From: Candidatus Limivivens intestinipullorum
GTDB lineage: Bacteria > Bacillota > Clostridia > Lachnospirales > Lachnospiraceae
Length of the DNA stretch: 54,943 nt
Reading direction: 5' to 3'
NCBI GenBank assembly: GCA_018711185.1
Contig: DVIQ01000105.1
Coordinates: 1 to 54,943, forward strand
Part shown: positions 53,055 through 54,943 of the stretch, in pieces
Layout: each line of letters begins with the position of its first letter
Numbering within the stretch: the first letter of the stretch is position 1
Translations under genes and position numbers: made by a program
The notes under the pieces: generated by a model
Told to the model about the DNA's origin: nothing
The model's input: the letters and a program-made list of their open reading frames with translations, nothing else
Databases searched by the model: none

Positions 53055-54943
53055 ATGGCAAAATGGGTTTACTTATTCAAAGAAGGTAACGCCAACATGA
53101 GAAACCTTCTTGGTGGTAAAGGCGCCAACCTGGCAGAGATGACCAACCTGGGCATGCCGATCCCGCAGGGTTTCACCGTTACGACCGAAGCTTGTACGGA
53201 TTACTACAATAGCGGAAAGAAGATCACTGAAGAGATCCAGGGACAGATTTTTGAGGCGCTGGCCTGGCTCGAGGAAGAGAACGGAAAGAAATTCGGCGAT
53301 ACCGAGAATCCCCTTCTGGTATCTGTTCGTTCCGGAGCGAGAGCTTCCATGCCTGGTATGATGGACACGATCCTGAATCTGGGTCTGAATGATATTTCCG
53401 TGGAAGGCTTCGCGAAGAAGACAGGAAATCCGAGATTCGCTTATGACTCTTACAGAAGATTTATCCAGATGTTCTCTGACGTTGTTATGGAGGTTCCGAA
53501 GTCTTACTTTGAGAGAATCATCGATGAGATGAAGGAAGAGAAGGGTGTTAAGTATGACACCGAGCTGACGGCAGACGACCTGAAGGAGCTGATCGTTAAA
53601 TTCAAGAAAGTTTACAAAGACGCTAAGTTTGAAGAATTCCCGCAGGATCCGAAGGTACAGCTTATGGAAGCAGTAAAGGCTGTATTCCGCTCCTGGGACA
53701 ACCCCCGTGCCATTGTTTACCGCCGTATGAATGATATTCCGGGCGACTGGGGAACCGCCGTTAACGTACAGACCATGGTATTTGGTAACATGGGCGATAC
53801 CTCAGGCACCGGCGTTGCGTTTACCCGTAACCCGTCTACCGGCGCAAAGGGCATTTATGGTGAGTATCTTATCAACGCGCAGGGCGAGGACGTTGTTGCC
53901 GGCGTTCGTACCCCGCAGCCGATTTCCAGACTGGAGCAGGATCTGCCGGAGTGCTATCAGCAGTTCATGAAGCTGGCTATGAACCTGGAGAACCATTACC
54001 GCGATATGCAGGATATGGAGTTCACGATCCAGGAAGGCAAGCTGTATTTCCTGCAGACCCGTAACGGAAAGAGAACCGCTCAGGCTGCCATCCAGATTGC
54101 CTGCGACCTGGTTGACGAAGGAAAGATCACTCCGGAGGAGGCCGTTTGCCGTATCGAGGCGAAGTCTCTGGATCAGCTTCTGCATCCCACCTTTGACGCT
54201 GACGCGCTGAAGCAGGGCGAAGTGATCGGTTCCGCTCTTCCCGCATCTCCGGGAGCTGCTGCCGGTAAGGTTTACTTCTCCGCAGAGGAAGCAAAGGCTG
54301 CTCACGAGAAGGGTGAGAGAGTTATCCTTGTTCGTCTTGAGACCTCTCCTGAGGATATTGAAGGTATGCACGCGGCTGAGGGTATCCTGACCGTTCGCGG
54401 CGGTATGACCTCTCACGCAGCCGTTGTTGCCCGTGGTATGGGTACCTGCTGCGTATCCGGATGCGGCGATATCAAGATCGACGAAGAAGCTAAGAAATTC
54501 GAACTTGGCGGCTATACCTTCGTTGAGGGCGATTACATCTCCCTGGATGGTACAACCGGTAAGATTTATAAGGGCGACATTAAGACCGTAGAGGCTTCTG
54601 TAGGCGGAAACTTCGGCCGTATCATGAGATGGGCTGACCAGTTCCGTAAGCTGCAGGTTCGTACAAATGCCGATACGCCGGCAGACACCGAGAACGCGGT
54701 GAAGCTGGGCGCGGAAGGTATCGGTCTGTGCCGTACCGAGCATATGTTCTTTAACGAAGATCGTATTCCGAAGATCCGTAAGATGATCCTCTCTGATACA
54801 GTAGAGGCCAGAGAGGCCGCTCTGAATGAGCTGATCCCGTTCCAGAAGGAAGACTTCAAGGCGATGTACAAGGCACTCAAGGGCCGTCCTATGACCGTTC
54901 GTTATCTGGATCCGCCTCTGCATGAGTTCGTTCCCACCGATCC
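53055..54943 (+). CDS. ppdK: Pyruvate phosphate dikinase, 3' part beyond the window
   Basis: Interconverts PEP + AMP + PPi and pyruvate + ATP + phosphate. The frame is open from ATG 53055 (SD AGGAGG) to the window end: 629 codons of an expected 870-880. Present are the N-terminal nucleotide-binding domain (KWVYLFKEGNANMRNLLGGKGANLAEMTNLGMPIPQGFTVTTEAC; VSVRSGARASMPGMMDTILNLG; FLQTRNGKRT), and the phosphohistidine domain with catalytic His in TVRGGMTSHAAVVARGMGTCCVSG. The start of the PEP/pyruvate barrel follows (GAEGIGLCRTEHMFF). Codon use is more biased to GGT, CGT, GTT and CTG than in neighbours, fitting a highly expressed gene. No frameshift seen. Confidence 0.96.
   Translation, partial: MAKWVYLFKEGNANMRNLLGGKGANLAEMTNLGMPIPQGFTVTTEACTDYYNSGKKITEEIQGQIFEALAWLEEENGKKFGDTENPLLVSVRSGARASMPGMMDTILNLGLNDISVEGFAKKTGNPRFAYDSYRRFIQMFSDVVMEVPKSYFERIIDEMKEEKGVKYDTELTADDLKELIVKFKKVYKDAKFEEFPQDPKVQLMEAVKAVFRSWDNPRAIVYRRMNDIPGDWGTAVNVQTMVFGNMGDTSGTGVAFTRNPSTGAKGIYGEYLINAQGEDVVAGVRTPQPISRLEQDLPECYQQFMKLAMNLENHYRDMQDMEFTIQEGKLYFLQTRNGKRTAQAAIQIACDLVDEGKITPEEAVCRIEAKSLDQLLHPTFDADALKQGEVIGSALPASPGAAAGKVYFSAEEAKAAHEKGERVILVRLETSPEDIEGMHAAEGILTVRGGMTSHAAVVARGMGTCCVSGCGDIKIDEEAKKFELGGYTFVEGDYISLDGTTGKIYKGDIKTVEASVGGNFGRIMRWADQFRKLQVRTNADTPADTENAVKLGAEGIGLCRTEHMFFNEDRIPKIRKMILSDTVEAREAALNELIPFQKEDFKAMYKALKGRPMTVRYLDPPLHEFVPTD

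Noticed and set aside
53802-54923. Long antisense frame (373 codons, minus strand) inside ppdK
   Set aside because: It is a shadow of the strongly codon-biased ppdK frame; no SD, no recognisable protein, and ppdK motifs are on the plus strand.

Overview
The window looks like chromosomal DNA of an anaerobic Firmicute of class Clostridia, most likely a Lachnospiraceae-type gut anaerobe. The evidence is strong AGGAGG Shine-Dalgarno (SD) sites, TTGACA/TATAAT promoters with 17-bp spacers, a T-box leader on proS, PPi-dependent phosphofructokinase beside pyruvate phosphate dikinase, rubrerythrin, a Feo operon with the small Cys-rich membrane protein, DUF4317, and an RsiV-type anti-sigma factor. Base composition is moderate to GC-rich. 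This placement is inferred from gene content; no 16S gene or other direct marker is present.

Layout. 1-1.6 kb: C-terminally broken transposase. 1.6-7.5 kb: DUF1294 protein, a one-domain Fur-like regulator, homoserine dehydrogenase, and glycolytic gpmI and eno. 7.5-10.8 kb: secG-rnr-smpB (protein export, RNA decay, ribosome rescue). 10.9-13.7 kb: ECF sigma/RsiV-like pair, a small unknown gene, rubrerythrin. 13.8-17.8 kb: Feo ferrous-iron operon with two FeoA, FeoB and three small membrane proteins. 18-20.6 kb: LCP cell-wall ligase and a glycosyltransferase carrying a winged helix. 20.5-23.6 kb: YitT protein (minus strand) and T-box-controlled proS. 23.8-26.8 kb: csoR-copA copper operon. 26.8-30 kb: MarR-MATE efflux pair and a CLC of the fluoride type. 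30.2-33.4 kb: DUF4317 (minus strand) and a radical SAM protein. 33.4-37.6 kb: PP2C phosphatase, membrane FHA-like protein, topB. 37.7-43 kb: pyrH-frr-uppS-cdsA-dxr-rseP. 43.1-48.8 kb: M19 dipeptidase, M16C peptidase, era, recO. 48.9-54.9 kb: lipoprotein, glyS, pfp and ppdK, which runs off the right edge.

The most striking feature outside the genes is a family of about 131-134-bp, multi-hairpin repeats. The best copy (31674-31807) has perfect 13-bp terminal inverted repeats beginning GTAACAG and an exact 8-bp target-site duplication. Two further copies also have exact flanking duplications, and one diverged copy sits inside the feo operon. GTAA ends with 8-bp duplications are the signature of IS66-family elements, so these look like IS66-type MITEs. 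Decayed pieces overlap the hom promoter and the pyrH SD.

Other points for a second look: a glycosyltransferase with a C-terminal MarR-like domain; csoR that appears to start at ACG; a perfect internal SD in copA in front of a CopZ-like domain; the eno SD held in a terminator-like hairpin; a shared TTAG-N6-CTAACC motif at the Fur-like and feo promoters; and an RsiV homologue with an extra domain. Both RsiV and RseP, the two main parts of a regulated-proteolysis pathway, are encoded here.
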